Shown in pieces: positions 24,060 through 32,623 of a stretch of 64,000 bases of DNA. A model generated the notes under the pieces. It had not been told where the DNA came from. It was given only the letters and a program-made list of their open reading frames with translations, and searched no databases. The stretch lies in assembly GCF_018919205.1 (NCBI RefSeq), contig NZ_JAHLQN010000001.1:2728001-2792000 (forward strand), written 5' to 3'. The translations under genes and the position numbers were made by a program. Position 1 is the stretch's first letter; every line of letters starts with the position of its first letter. This DNA is from Dysosmobacter acutus (lineage in GTDB: Bacteria > Bacillota > Clostridia > Oscillospirales > Oscillospiraceae).

Positions 24060-24704
24060 TTAACTTTTGGGATGGGTCCCGGTGAGGGAATACTCCACCC
24101 ACTCGGCGATGTTGGTGGCGTGATCACCGATGCGTTCCAGGTATTTGGCCACCATCAGCAAATCCAGCCCCAACTCCCCCTTGGAGCTGTCAGCGGAAAT
24201 CAGATCGATCAGCTCTCGCTTGACCTCCAGAAACAAAGCGTCCACCTTGTCGTCCTCGTCGCACACCGCCCGGGCCAGGCTCAGGTCCTTGTGGACAAAG
24301 GAGTCCACGCTGTCCGTCACCATGGAGATGGTGGCGCGGGCCATGTCGCCGATGTGCAGCCGGCTGGAGGCGGATACCATGTTCACATACCGGGTCAGCT
24401 CGGCGATGTCCTCCGCCTGGTCGCCGATGCGCTCCATGTCGGAGATCATCTTCAGTGCCGAGGAAATCACACGCAGATCCCGGGCCACGGGCTGCTGCTG
24501 CAAAAGGAGCTTCATGCAAAGGGACTCAATGGCCCGCTCCTTGTCGTCGATTTCCTGCTCGGCGGCCTTGGCAGCCTCGGCCAGGGCTTCATCACCGTCC
24601 AAAAGCGCCTTGGCAGCCGCGGAGATTGCCTCCTCGCACAGGGCCCCCATCCGGATCAGCTCCACATTCAACAGTTCCAACTGCTGGTCAAACTTGCTCC
24701 TCAT
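24060..24704 (-). CDS. phoU: Phosphate transport regulator PhoU
   Basis: A 214-residue all-helical protein made of two PhoU repeats, each a three-helix bundle with metal-binding ExxxD-type motifs (for example DMERIGDQAEDI in the first and YLERIGDHATNIAEW in the second). PhoU links the Pst transporter to PhoR and prevents overloading with phosphate. Its ATG shares one base with the pstB stop (TAATG), so translation is coupled. Confidence 0.95.
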   Translation of the reverse strand: MRSKFDQQLELLNVELIRMGALCEEAISAAAKALLDGDEALAEAAKAAEQEIDDKERAIESLCMKLLLQQQPVARDLRVISSALKMISDMERIGDQAEDIAELTRYVNMVSASSRLHIGDMARATISMVTDSVDSFVHKDLSLARAVCDEDDKVDALFLEVKRELIDLISADSSKGELGLDLLMVAKYLERIGDHATNIAEWVEYSLTGTHPKS

Positions 24705-25459
24705 TATCCAAACCTCCCCGTGATGTAATCTTCGGTCCGTTTGTCCTGGGGCACAGAGAACAGTTTTTCCGTCTCCCCGAACTCGACCACCTCTCCCAGG
24801 AGGAAAAAGGCGGTGCGGTCGGAAATACGGGCGGCCTGCTGCATGTTGTGGGTCACCATGACAATAGTGTAATCCTTTTTCAGCTCCAAGGCAAGGTCTT
24901 CTATCTTGGACGTGGAGATCGGGTCCAGGGCGGAGGTGGGTTCATCCATCAGCAGCACCTCCGGCTGCACGGCCAGGGCCCGGGCGATGCACAGGCGCTG
25001 CTGCTGGCCGCCGGAAAGGCCCAGCGCGCTCTTTTTCAACCTGTCCTTCAGCTCATCCCAGATAGCGGCCGAACGGAGGGAATTCTCTACAATCTCATCC
25101 AGCTTCACCCGGGAGCGGATACCGTGGGTGCGGGGGCCGTAGGCGATGTTGTCGTAGACGCTCATTGGAAAGGGGTTGGGCTTTTGAAACACCATGCCCA
25201 CACGCTTGCGCAGGGACGGCACATCCATGGAGCCGTAGATGTCCTCGCCGTCCAACTTCACGGTGCCGGTGATGCGGCAGCCCTCCACCAGGTCATTCAT
25301 GCGGTTGAGGGTCTTCAAAAGCGTGGACTTGCCGCAGCCGGAGGGGCCGATGAACGCGGTGACCTCGTTGGCGCGGATGTCCATATCAATGCCCTTGAGG
25401 GCTTTGAAGTCATGATAATAAAGCTCCAGATTCCGAATGGAGAGTTTAAAATTATCCAA
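24704..25459 (-). CDS. pstB: Phosphate ABC transporter ATP-binding protein PstB
   Basis: A 251-residue ATPase with Walker [10 protein letters not shown], signature LSGGQQQR, Walker [13 protein letters not shown] and switch His in VTHNMQQA; the segment [24 protein letters not shown] region is PstB-specific. The start is an unusual TTG with AGGTGA nearby, since no ATG with a ribosome site precedes the conserved N-terminus. It lies six bases after pstA. Confidence 0.95.
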   Translation of the reverse strand: MDNFKLSIRNLELYYHDFKALKGIDMDIRANEVTAFIGPSGCGKSTLLKTLNRMNDLVEGCRITGTVKLDGEDIYGSMDVPSLRKRVGMVFQKPNPFPMSVYDNIAYGPRTHGIRSRVKLDEIVENSLRSAAIWDELKDRLKKSALGLSGGQQQRLCIARALAVQPEVLLMDEPTSALDPISTSKIEDLALELKKDYTIVMVTHNMQQAARISDRTAFFLLGEVVEFGETEKLFSVPQDKRTEDYITGRFG

Positions 25460-25465
25460 AAGGAG

Positions 25466-26323
25466 TCACCTCTCTACTTTCTTGGCGGCGTAAGATGCCA
25501 GGGCGTTGATCCCCACCACCAGGATCAGGAGAACCACGCCGGTGGCATAGGCGGCCTCCATGTGCAGTCCCTCATTCCACAGCGCATACATGTGGATAGC
25601 CAGGGTCCGGCCGGAGGAAGTCAGTCCCGCCACGCCGGTGTCCGTGCCGGAGGTAAAGATCAGCGCCGCCGTCTCACCCACAATGCGGCCGATGGCCAGG
25701 ATGACCCCGGAGGCAATTCCGGGCATGGCGGAGGGCAGCACAATACGCCATACCGTCCTCAGCCGTCCGGCTCCCAGTCCGAAGCTTCCCTCCCGGTAGA
25801 GGTCCGGCACCGCTACCAGCGCCTCCTCCGTGGTGCGCATGATGGTGGGCAGCACCATGATGGACAGCGTCAGGATGCCAGAGAGCAGGGAATAGCCGAA
25901 CTTCAGGGCAATGGTGAACATCAGATAGCCGAACAGGCCATAGACAATGGAAGGAATGCCGGCCAGGGTCTCCGTGGTCAGACGCACCAGACGCACGAGT
26001 CGGCTGCCCCGCTTGGCGTACTCTGCCAGGTAGATGGCGGAGCCCACGCCAAGGGGCACTGCGAACAGGAGGGAGATCAGCGTCACGGTGATGGTGTTGA
26101 GAATGGCCGGCAGCATAGAGCAGTTGTCGGAGGTGTATTTCCGGGCAAAGAGCTCCGGCTTCAGATTGGGCACACCCTTGATCAGGATGTACACCACCAG
26201 GGATATCAGGATCAATACGGTGATTGCTGCCGAAATGCAGACAAGCGCCCTTAACAGTTTGGAACCGGTGTGTCGTGCCGGCCGGCTCTCAGGTGCTGCA
26301 ACAGACGCGGCGGAAGTTGTCAT
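25466..26323 (-). CDS. pstA: Phosphate ABC transporter permease PstA
   Basis: A 285-residue membrane protein with six helices and the permease EAA loop around DLYREGSFGLGAGRLRTVWR. The block ETLAGIPSIVYGLFGYLMF is typical of PstA. The start is the ATG overlapping the pstC stop (ATGA), with GGAGAGG before it; a longer reading inside pstC is rejected. Confidence 0.94.
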   Translation of the reverse strand: MTTSAASVAAPESRPARHTGSKLLRALVCISAAITVLILISLVVYILIKGVPNLKPELFARKYTSDNCSMLPAILNTITVTLISLLFAVPLGVGSAIYLAEYAKRGSRLVRLVRLTTETLAGIPSIVYGLFGYLMFTIALKFGYSLLSGILTLSIMVLPTIMRTTEEALVAVPDLYREGSFGLGAGRLRTVWRIVLPSAMPGIASGVILAIGRIVGETAALIFTSGTDTGVAGLTSSGRTLAIHMYALWNEGLHMEAAYATGVVLLILVVGINALASYAAKKVER

Positions 26324-27180
26324 TGCGCCTCTCCTTTCCGCTTCAGACAGGAGAAGCACAGGTTGATCAGCATAATGAAGATGAACAGCACCACACCGGT
26401 GGCAAAGAGGGCCTGGCGGTGGAGGTCCTGGGCATAGCCCATTTCAATGACGATATTGGCCGTCATGGTGCGCACGCCCTTGAGAAGGCCTGAGGGCATG
26501 GCGGTCTGGTTGCCCGCCACCATGATGACCGCCATGGTCTCGCCGATGGCGCGTCCCACGCCCAGCACCACCGCGGCCAGCACTCCGGACTTGGCCGCCG
26601 GCAGCACGGTTGCAAATACCGCCCGCTCATGGGTGGCGCCCAGGGCCAGCGCGCCCTCATAGTAGTTCTCCGGCACGGCCCGCAGCGCTGCTTCCGACAC
26701 GCCGATCACGGTGGGCAGAATCATGATGCCCAAAAGGACCGACGCGGTCAGCATGCTCTTTCCACCGCCGCCGAAAATGGTTTTCATCAGGGGCACCAGG
26801 GCCATCAGGCCGAAAAAGCCGTAGACGATGGAGGGAATGCCGGCCAGCAGGTCCACCGCCGGCTTAATGATCCGATGGAGCCGGGGCGGACAGAAGCGGG
26901 CCATAAAAACGGCTGTCAGCAGCCCCAGGGGCACGCCCACCAGGATGGCGCCGGCGGTGACATAGACGCTGCCTAAAATCATGGGGGCGATGCCGTACAG
27001 CCCGTTTCCCGGCTTCCAGGTCGTGCCGAACAGGAACTGGACAAGGCCAATTTCCCGGATTGCCGGAAAGCCGCTCTGAAACAGGAAGATACAGATCAGC
27101 GCTACTGCCAGAATGGACACGCAGGCCGTCAGCAGGAATACAAATCGCATCACGGTTTCCCGGATTGCTGTGTGCTTCAA
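26320..27180 (-). CDS. pstC: Phosphate ABC transporter permease PstC
   Basis: A 286-residue six-helix permease. LLAGIPSIVYGFFGLMALVP and the EAA-type loop PENYYEGALALGATHERA are PstC/PstA signatures, and the long first loop favours PstC. I chose TTG at 27180 because GGGGGA lies seven bases upstream; ATGs 10 and 17 codons earlier lack any ribosome site. It follows pstS by about 80 bases with no terminator seen. Confidence 0.9.
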   Translation of the reverse strand: MKHTAIRETVMRFVFLLTACVSILAVALICIFLFQSGFPAIREIGLVQFLFGTTWKPGNGLYGIAPMILGSVYVTAGAILVGVPLGLLTAVFMARFCPPRLHRIIKPAVDLLAGIPSIVYGFFGLMALVPLMKTIFGGGGKSMLTASVLLGIMILPTVIGVSEAALRAVPENYYEGALALGATHERAVFATVLPAAKSGVLAAVVLGVGRAIGETMAVIMVAGNQTAMPSGLLKGVRTMTANIVIEMGYAQDLHRQALFATGVVLFIFIMLINLCFSCLKRKGEAQ

Positions 27181-27260
27181 AGGATGATTCCCCCTTTTCC
27201 GGTGGTTCATAGAAAGGCGCAGGAGGGGCAAGTCTTTCCCCTCCTGCGGCCGTTCGCGAT

Positions 27261-28196
27261 TTAGGCAACCTCGCTCCAGTCGGTGGTTTCACCGGTGAAG
27301 ATGGAGCAGACCTGCTCGCTGGTGAGACCGTCGATGGGGTTTTCGTTGTTGACCACAACCGCAATGCCGTCCATTGCGATGACGGTGGCGGTCAGGCCGG
27401 CTCCGGTCTCGCTGTCCTTCAGCTCACGGGAGGCCATGCCGATGTCGCACAGGCCCTCGGCGGCGGAGGTCATGCCGGTGGTGGAATCGCTGGTCTGGAG
27501 CTCAATGGTGGCGTTGGGGTTCACAGCAGCGTAGGCTTCCTTCAGCTTTTCCATCAGGGGGCTGACGGAGGAGGAGCCGGCCACGGAGATGTTGCCGGAG
27601 GGCTGGGTGCTGGTAAAGGCGCCGTTGTTGCCCTGGCTGATGCAGCCCTCATTTTCCACCACCTTCTGTCCGTCTTCGCTCATGATGAAGTTGATGAAAT
27701 CCTGAGCGACCTCGGAGACATCGCCTTTGGTGGCAATGTTGAAGGGTCTTGCGACCTTGTAGCTGCCGTCCTTGACATTTTCCACGGTGGCCTCGGCGCC
27801 GTCGATCCGCAGAGCCTTGACATCCTTGTTCAGGGAGGCCATGGACACGTAGCCGATGGCATACTCGTTGCCGCTGACCGTGGTGAGCATGACGGCGGTG
27901 GAATTGGTGATTTCAGCCTGGTCGGTGGTCATGTCCACCTTGTTGCCGTCGGCGTCTTTCTGCTCAACGCCAAGCAGCTCGATGAATGCGCCCCGGGTGC
28001 CGGAGCCGTCTTCACGGGAAATGACAGAGATGGAACCGCTGAATGTATCGGAGCCGCCGGTGCTGCCGGAGCCGGAAACCGCGCCGGAACCGCCGGCGCT
28101 GCCGGAGCCGCCGGACGCCGCGCCATTGTCGCCGCAGCCGGCAAGCAGAGCCATCACCATGGCCAGTGCAAGCAGAACAGAACCTAACTTTTTCAT
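27261..28196 (-). CDS. pstS: Phosphate-binding lipoprotein PstS
   Basis: A 311-residue phosphate receptor exported as a lipoprotein: signal residues 1-20, lipobox LLAGC with Cys21, then a long Gly/Ser-rich linker. The family motifs appear in an order worth noting: ISREDGSGTRGAF comes early and the GSSSVSPLMEKL block later, so the sequence looks like two half-domains in the clostridial arrangement, ending SIFTGETTDWSEV. AGGAG lies eleven bases before the chosen ATG; an ATG nine codons upstream has AGAGGA and is possible. It is the first gene of the pst operon, behind TTTACA repeats. Confidence 0.9.
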   Translation of the reverse strand: MKKLGSVLLALAMVMALLAGCGDNGAASGGSGSAGGSGAVSGSGSTGGSDTFSGSISVISREDGSGTRGAFIELLGVEQKDADGNKVDMTTDQAEITNSTAVMLTTVSGNEYAIGYVSMASLNKDVKALRIDGAEATVENVKDGSYKVARPFNIATKGDVSEVAQDFINFIMSEDGQKVVENEGCISQGNNGAFTSTQPSGNISVAGSSSVSPLMEKLKEAYAAVNPNATIELQTSDSTTGMTSAAEGLCDIGMASRELKDSETGAGLTATVIAMDGIAVVVNNENPIDGLTSEQVCSIFTGETTDWSEVA

Positions 28197-28250
28197 CAGA
28201 ACATTAACTCCTTTTGTTTTCATTTATGATTTCCTCTTTGGACTGTCCTT

Positions 28251-28306
28251 AGTATAAAAGATCAAAAATAAAATCCGTTACCTGTGTTTTGTAAAATCTG
28301 TGTAAA
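28251..28306 (-). promoter_or_regulatory. pst operon promoter with PhoP-box-like repeats
   Basis: On the minus strand TTTACA occurs at 28301-28306 and 28290-28295, exactly 11 bases apart, with further copies at 28320-28325 and 28351-28356. A -10 TATACT is at 28251-28256 with no good -35. Repeats one helical turn apart upstream of a -35-less promoter are what an OmpR-type activator such as PhoP uses. Confidence 0.6.
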
Positions 28307-28478
28307 GCAAAATTTTCTTTGTAAAATGCCTGGTTTTACAATGTTCCGTGTGTAAATTTTGTCCACTTACACATACTTTTTTGCAAACAAGTTGCAAAAG
28401 CAACAGCGGTTTCCCCTGAGATATGCTATATTCTTTAAAAAGAACGACAATTCTACAATAAAAGCAGGAGGAATTCAG

Positions 28479-28637
28479 ATGAAAAAGTATATCTGTGAGC
28501 TGTGCGGCTATGAGTACGATCCCGCGGTGGGCGATCCTGACAACGGCGTTGCGCCGGGCACTGCGTTTGAATCCCTGCCGGAGGATTGGGTATGTCCCCT
28601 GTGCGGCGCACCCAAATCCGATTTTAAAGAGGCCTGA
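28479..28637 (+). CDS. Rubredoxin
   Basis: A 52-residue electron carrier with a single iron held by four cysteines, Cys6/Cys9 (CELCGY) and Cys39/Cys42 (CPLCGAPK), and the family block [10 protein letters not shown]. Length is normal. AGGAGG lies seven bases before the ATG. In anaerobes rubredoxin donates electrons to oxygen- and peroxide-reducing enzymes. Here it stands alone, convergent with a ferredoxin gene and sharing its terminator. Confidence 0.96.
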   Translation: MKKYICELCGYEYDPAVGDPDNGVAPGTAFESLPEDWVCPLCGAPKSDFKEA

Positions 28638-28658
28638 TCTTCACTCCATTCATTTTGT

Positions 28659-28690
28659 GAAAGCGCCGGGGAGAGTTCCCCGGCGCTTTC
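28659..28690. terminator. Bidirectional terminator between rubredoxin and ferredoxin genes
   Basis: A 14-base stem (GAAAGCGCCGGGGA / TCCCCGGCGCTTTC) with a 4-base loop between the two convergent stops. Confidence 0.85.
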
Positions 28691-28694
28691 CACT

Positions 28695-28880
28695 TTATTT
28701 GGACACTTCGATGACGCTGACCGGGCAGTTGGACGCGGCTTCCTCCACTGCGTCCATCTGGTCCTGCTGAGGCTCCTGGACCACTTCGGCCTGTCCGAAG
28801 TCGCCCAACTGGAACACCTCCGGGCAGGTGGCGGCACACAAGCCGCAGCCGATGCATCCGGGTATGATTTTCACTTCCAT
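28695..28880 (-). CDS. Single [4Fe-4S] cluster ferredoxin
   Basis: A 61-residue ferredoxin with CIGCGLCAATCP (Cys9, 12, 15, 19) and a distal NCP (Cys52). In mono-cluster ferredoxins the first three and the distal cysteine bind the cluster, while Cys19 may be free or pair with another cysteine; none is left here to pair with. The middle is acidic and Gln-rich. ATG at 28880 has GGAGGA upstream; a longer reading adds an unlikely 34-residue tail. Substrate partners are unknown. Confidence 0.92.
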   Translation of the reverse strand: MEVKIIPGCIGCGLCAATCPEVFQLGDFGQAEVVQEPQQDQMDAVEEAASNCPVSVIEVSK

Positions 28881-29057
28881 AAGCTCTCCTCCTTTGCTCT
28901 TCATCAGTGTTTTCCAAAGCTGAAAAAATATACATCCCTCTTCACGGCCTCCATTGCCCTGTGAAGAGTCCGCCGGTTTCAAAATGCGCTTGAGCTATGG
29001 GAACTGTTCCCGGGGCGTGGGACGCCGGATGCGTTCTGCTCAGGCCGGCGCAAAAAA

Positions 29058-29089
29058 CAGGGCAGCATGGTAAATTCCATGCTGCCCTG
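29058..29089 (-). terminator. Terminator of rnc
   Basis: A 13-base perfect stem (CAGGGCAGCATGG / CCATGCTGCCCTG) with a 6-base loop, followed on the minus strand by TTTTTTG. Confidence 0.9.
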
Positions 29090-29113
29090 CTTCCATCGTG
29101 TTCTTCAGTCTTT

Positions 29114-29788
29114 TTACTCTTCCAGTGCGTTCAGCGCGGCTTTGGCGGCTGCCTGCTCCGCTTCCTTTTTACTGTGTCCGCTGCCGCAGCCCACCACCTG
29201 CTCGTTGAGCAGCACCTCCGCGGAGAAGGTCTTGTCGTGATCCGGACCCTCCTCGCCGGCCATCCGGTAAAGGAGCGCCTGGTCGGGCTTGCGCTGGACC
29301 AGTTCCTGAAGCGCGGTCTTGTAGTCCCTGCGCTTCTCCACTTCCTCCTGTTCCCGTTTCAGCAGCACCCGGTGGATAAGCTGGGAGGCGGCGCTGATGC
29401 CGCCGTCCAGATAGACCGCCGCGAACACAGCCTCCATGGCGTCGGCCAGGATGGAGGCCCGGGTGCGGCCGCCGCCGCTCTCCTCCCCACGCCCCAATTT
29501 CAGATGCGCGCCCAAATCGATGGACTGAGCCACCTCATAGAGGCTCTGCTCACAGACCAAGGCGGCCCGGATCCGGGTCAGGTCTCCTTCCGGCAGGTCC
29601 GGGTTGGTGCAGAACAGAAACTCCGCCGTCACAAATCCCAGCACAGAGTCTCCCAAAAACTCCAGCCGCTCATTGCTGCACATGCCGGAGCCCCGGTGTT
29701 CGTTGGCGTAGGAGCTGTGATTCAGGGCCTCCGCCAGCAATGCCTGATTTTGAAATGTGTAGCCCAGTTTTTTCTCCAGACTCTTCAC
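29114..29788 (-). CDS. rnc: Ribonuclease III
   Basis: A 224-residue endonuclease for double-stranded RNA, needed for rRNA processing. The catalytic signature ERLEFLGDSVLGF is at about residues 40-52, the second acidic cluster in ADAMEAVFAAVYLDGG, and the C-terminal dsRNA-binding domain ends SKKEAEQAAAKAAL. GTG start with GAGGG upstream. It follows acpP across an imperfect terminator, the usual plsX-acpP-rnc arrangement. Confidence 0.95.
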   Translation of the reverse strand: MKSLEKKLGYTFQNQALLAEALNHSSYANEHRGSGMCSNERLEFLGDSVLGFVTAEFLFCTNPDLPEGDLTRIRAALVCEQSLYEVAQSIDLGAHLKLGRGEESGGGRTRASILADAMEAVFAAVYLDGGISAASQLIHRVLLKREQEEVEKRRDYKTALQELVQRKPDQALLYRMAGEEGPDHDKTFSAEVLLNEQVVGCGSGHSKKEAEQAAAKAALNALEE

Positions 29789-29811
29789 GCCATTCCCTCT
29801 TTTCCCGAAAA

Positions 29812-29839
29812 GGACACCCCGCTGCTGCGCGGGGTGTTC
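29812..29839 (-). terminator. Hairpin between acpP and rnc
   Basis: Stem of about 11 pairs (GGACACCCCGC / GCGGGGTGTTC, one G-U) with loop TGCTGC and only four T residues after it on the minus strand. It probably lets part of the transcripts continue into rnc, giving far more acpP than rnc message. Confidence 0.65.
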
Positions 29840-29844
29840 CGTTC

Positions 29845-30093
29845 TTACTTATTCAACTTGCTGGTGAGATAGCGAACGGTGTCACCCACAGTTTTCAGAG
29901 CGGTCAGCTCTTCTTCCTGGATCTCGCCGATATCGAATTCTTCTTCAATTGCCATGACCAGTTCCACCAGGTCCACGGAATCGGCGCCCAGATCCTCCTC
30001 AAAGGAAGAATCCATGGTCACAGTCTCCGCCTCTACGGCAAACTGCTCCGCAATCAGGCCCTGCAGCTTTTTCAGAATCTCTTCCGGTGTCAT
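29845..30093 (-). CDS. acpP: Acyl carrier protein
   Basis: An 82-residue acidic four-helix protein that carries growing fatty acids on a phosphopantetheine arm attached to Ser39 in GADSVDLVELVM. The usual motif is DSL; here it is DSV, a mild change. GGAAGGGAG precedes the ATG. A strong promoter lies directly upstream, so it can be made independently of plsX. Confidence 0.96.
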   Translation of the reverse strand: MTPEEILKKLQGLIAEQFAVEAETVTMDSSFEEDLGADSVDLVELVMAIEEEFDIGEIQEEELTALKTVGDTVRYLTSKLNK

Positions 30094-30139
30094 CGTGTTC
30101 ACTCCCTTCCTAAGGTCAATGGGGAAATCTTTCCTGAAA

Positions 30140-30168
30140 ATAATACGGCAATGTCTCTGAGCTGTCAA
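30140..30168 (-). promoter_or_regulatory. Promoter of acpP
   Basis: -35 TTGACA (30163-30168), 17-base spacer, -10 TATTAT (30140-30145), in the 90-base gap between plsX and acpP. Confidence 0.75.
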
Positions 30169-30185
30169 TAGATATTCCGGCGAAA

Positions 30186-31208
30186 TTATGATTTTTCCAC
30201 CCGCATCAGCTCCACATCCCGCTCCACATCGCCGATGAAGCCGCTTTGAACAAAGTCCCTTGCCTGACGGACGGCATTGCAGATGGCAAGGGCGTCGGAG
30301 GCTCCGTGGGCCTTGATGACCGGCTTGGAGATGCCAAGGAAGGGCGTTCCGCCCACCTCGCTGGGGTTGAGCATATCCTTGAACTCGTTGATGCACTCCT
30401 TCATCAGCACGGCGGCGACCTTGGTGGAGGCACTGCGGGCAAACATGCCCTTCATGGTCTCATAGAGGAACTTTCCCGTGCCCTCCAGGGATTTGAGCAT
30501 CACATTGCCGGAAAAGCCGTCGGCCACTATGACGTCCGCGCCGCCCATCATGGCGGTGGACCCTTCAATGTTGCCCACAAAGTTCAGCCGCCCTTCGCCG
30601 CTCAGCTCCTGTAGCCGGGCAAAGGTGTCCCGGCGCAGCTCATCGCCCTTTTCCGCCTCGGCGCCGATATTGAGAAGCGCCACCCGGGGCCTCTTGATCC
30701 CCATGACATGCTGGGCGTAATAGCTGCCTAAGAAGGCGAACTGCACCAGGTACTCCAACGTACACTCGGCGTTCGCGCCGCAGTCGCACAGCACGGCCCT
30801 GCCGCCCATCACCGGGACCTGGGGCGCCATGGCGGCCCGGCGGATGCCGCGGATGCGCTTGACCACCAGCGTCGCCCCGGAGAGCAGCGCCCCGGTGGAT
30901 CCGGCGGACACGAACGCGTCGCCCTTCCCGTCCCTCAGCAGATTCAGCCCCACGGTCAGCGAGGAGTCCTTCTTGACCTTAAAAGCCGTGGCGGGGTCGT
31001 CGCTCATCTCCACCACCTCGGTGGCGTTGGCGATCTCCACCCCCTTGGGCAGTTCCTTCCTTCCGCACTCCGAAATGGAGCGCAGCACCGCCTCAGTCCT
31101 GCCGGTGAGGATGATCTCCACCCCATATTTTTCATTTGCCTGCAACGCGCCCCGGACAATCTCCAGCGGGGCGTTGTCTCCGCCCATGGCGTCTACGATA
31201 ATCTTCAA
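30186..31208 (-). CDS. plsX: Phosphate acyltransferase PlsX
   Basis: A 340-residue enzyme that turns acyl-ACP into acyl-phosphate, the donor for phospholipid synthesis by PlsY. IIVDAMGGDNAP at the N-terminus and VALLNIGAEAEKGDELRR in the middle are diagnostic. It starts with TTG overlapping the trmFO stop (TTGA), with GAGGAGG upstream. Its place before acpP is conserved in Gram-positive bacteria. Confidence 0.95.
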   Translation of the reverse strand: MKIIVDAMGGDNAPLEIVRGALQANEKYGVEIILTGRTEAVLRSISECGRKELPKGVEIANATEVVEMSDDPATAFKVKKDSSLTVGLNLLRDGKGDAFVSAGSTGALLSGATLVVKRIRGIRRAAMAPQVPVMGGRAVLCDCGANAECTLEYLVQFAFLGSYYAQHVMGIKRPRVALLNIGAEAEKGDELRRDTFARLQELSGEGRLNFVGNIEGSTAMMGGADVIVADGFSGNVMLKSLEGTGKFLYETMKGMFARSASTKVAAVLMKECINEFKDMLNPSEVGGTPFLGISKPVIKAHGASDALAICNAVRQARDFVQSGFIGDVERDVELMRVEKS

Positions 31209-32536
31209 ATAGGTTCCTCCTCCGGCATACCTGCTGCCACGGTTTCCCGCAATGTTTCCACAATTTCAAGGGATCGGGCGGAGAGCTCCGCGTTCTTGTT
31301 CCGCTTCCCCTTCACCCGATGGTCCAGCGGCGGAATCAGGCCGAAATTGATGTTCATCGGCTGGAAGTCGCGGACCGTCTCATCGCTGATATAGAGCCCC
31401 AGCGCGCCGATGGCGGTCTCCCTTGGGAAATCCACCGGCTGAAGGCCCATCAGGCGGCGCGCCGTCTCCACCCCCGCCAAAAAGCCGGAGGCCGCGGACT
31501 CCACATAGCCCTCCACACCGGTCATCTGGCCGGCAAAGGAAAGCCGTGGCTCGCTCTTCAGCTGGTAGTACCGGTTCAACAGGCGGGGTGAATCAAGATA
31601 GGTGTTGCGGTGCATCACGCCGTAGCGCAAAAAGTCGGCCTCCCGCAGGGCGGGGATCATGGAGAAGACCCGCTTTTGCTCCGGGAACTTCAGATGGGTC
31701 TGAAATCCCACCAGGTTGTACACGCTGCCCCGGGCGTTGTCCTTTCGCAGCTGCACCACCGCATAGGGTTCGCTCCCGGTCTTGGGGTCCCGTAGGCCCC
31801 TGGGCTTCAGCGGTCCGTAGCGCAGCGTGTCCACACCGCGGCGGGCCATCACCTCCACCGGCATACAGCCCTCAAAAACCTGCTGGTCCTCAAAGCCGTG
31901 GACCTCCGCCTCCCGGGCCCGGGTCAGCTCGGCGTGGAAGCTCAGATACTCCTCCTTGTTGAGAGGGCAGTTGATATAGTCCGCTGTCCCCTTATCGTAG
32001 CGGGAGGCAAAGAAGGCAGAGTCCATGTCCACGCTCTCAAAGCTGACCAGCGGCGCGGCGGCGTCAAAAAAATGAAGGTCCCGGCCCGGGCCGATCAGTG
32101 CCTGAATCGCCTCCGCCAAAGGCTCCGAGGTGAGCGGCCCTGTGGCCACGATCACCTCGCCCTCCGGCAGGGCGGTCACCTCCTCCGCGCAGATCCGGAT
32201 GTGGGGGTGGGAGCGGATCCGCTCCGTCACCAGGGCGGAAAAGCCCTGCCGGTCCACGGCCAGCGCGCCGCCCGCCGCCACCGCGGTACGGTCGGCGCAG
32301 TTGAGAATCAGCGATTCAAGCCGCCTCAGCTCCTCTTTCAACAGCCCCACCGCGTTCTCCAGCCCCGCGCCCCGGAGGGAGTTGGAGCAGCAGAGCTCCG
32401 CAAAATCGTCGCTTGTATGGGCAGGGGTTTTCTTAAGCGGCTTCATCTCGCAAAGCGTCACGTCGATTCCCCGCCGGGCCAGCTGCCAGGCCGCTTCACA
32501 GCCCGCGAGACCGGCCCCGATTACAGTAACGGTCAT
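31205..32536 (-). CDS. trmFO: Methylenetetrahydrofolate-tRNA-(uracil-5-)-methyltransferase TrmFO
   Basis: A 443-residue flavoenzyme that makes ribothymidine at position 54 of tRNA, using methylenetetrahydrofolate and FADH2. The FAD-binding VIGAGLAGCEAAWQLARRG opens the protein; FAELCCSNSLRG carries the catalytic cysteine region and GVEGYVESAASG is the second family block. It follows topA, a pairing widespread in Firmicutes. Confidence 0.95.
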   Translation of the reverse strand: MTVTVIGAGLAGCEAAWQLARRGIDVTLCEMKPLKKTPAHTSDDFAELCCSNSLRGAGLENAVGLLKEELRRLESLILNCADRTAVAAGGALAVDRQGFSALVTERIRSHPHIRICAEEVTALPEGEVIVATGPLTSEPLAEAIQALIGPGRDLHFFDAAAPLVSFESVDMDSAFFASRYDKGTADYINCPLNKEEYLSFHAELTRAREAEVHGFEDQQVFEGCMPVEVMARRGVDTLRYGPLKPRGLRDPKTGSEPYAVVQLRKDNARGSVYNLVGFQTHLKFPEQKRVFSMIPALREADFLRYGVMHRNTYLDSPRLLNRYYQLKSEPRLSFAGQMTGVEGYVESAASGFLAGVETARRLMGLQPVDFPRETAIGALGLYISDETVRDFQPMNINFGLIPPLDHRVKGKRNKNAELSARSLEIVETLRETVAAGMPEEEPI

Positions 32537-32623
32537 AGAATTCGTTCCTTTTGATGCGCCCCAAAGCGCATTTTCTCAGTTTTCCGCCGCCCGCCTGAGC
32601 GGCTCAGCGCGGCAAGACGGCTC

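Noticed and set aside
24455-26254. A 599-codon frame opposite pstA, pstB and phoU
   Set aside because: Low-complexity His/Gly/Gln-rich product, no ribosome site, antisense to three certain genes.
28359-28478. N-terminal extension of rubredoxin
   Set aside because: The added 40 residues are not rubredoxin-like, and AGGAGG sits just before the internal ATG.
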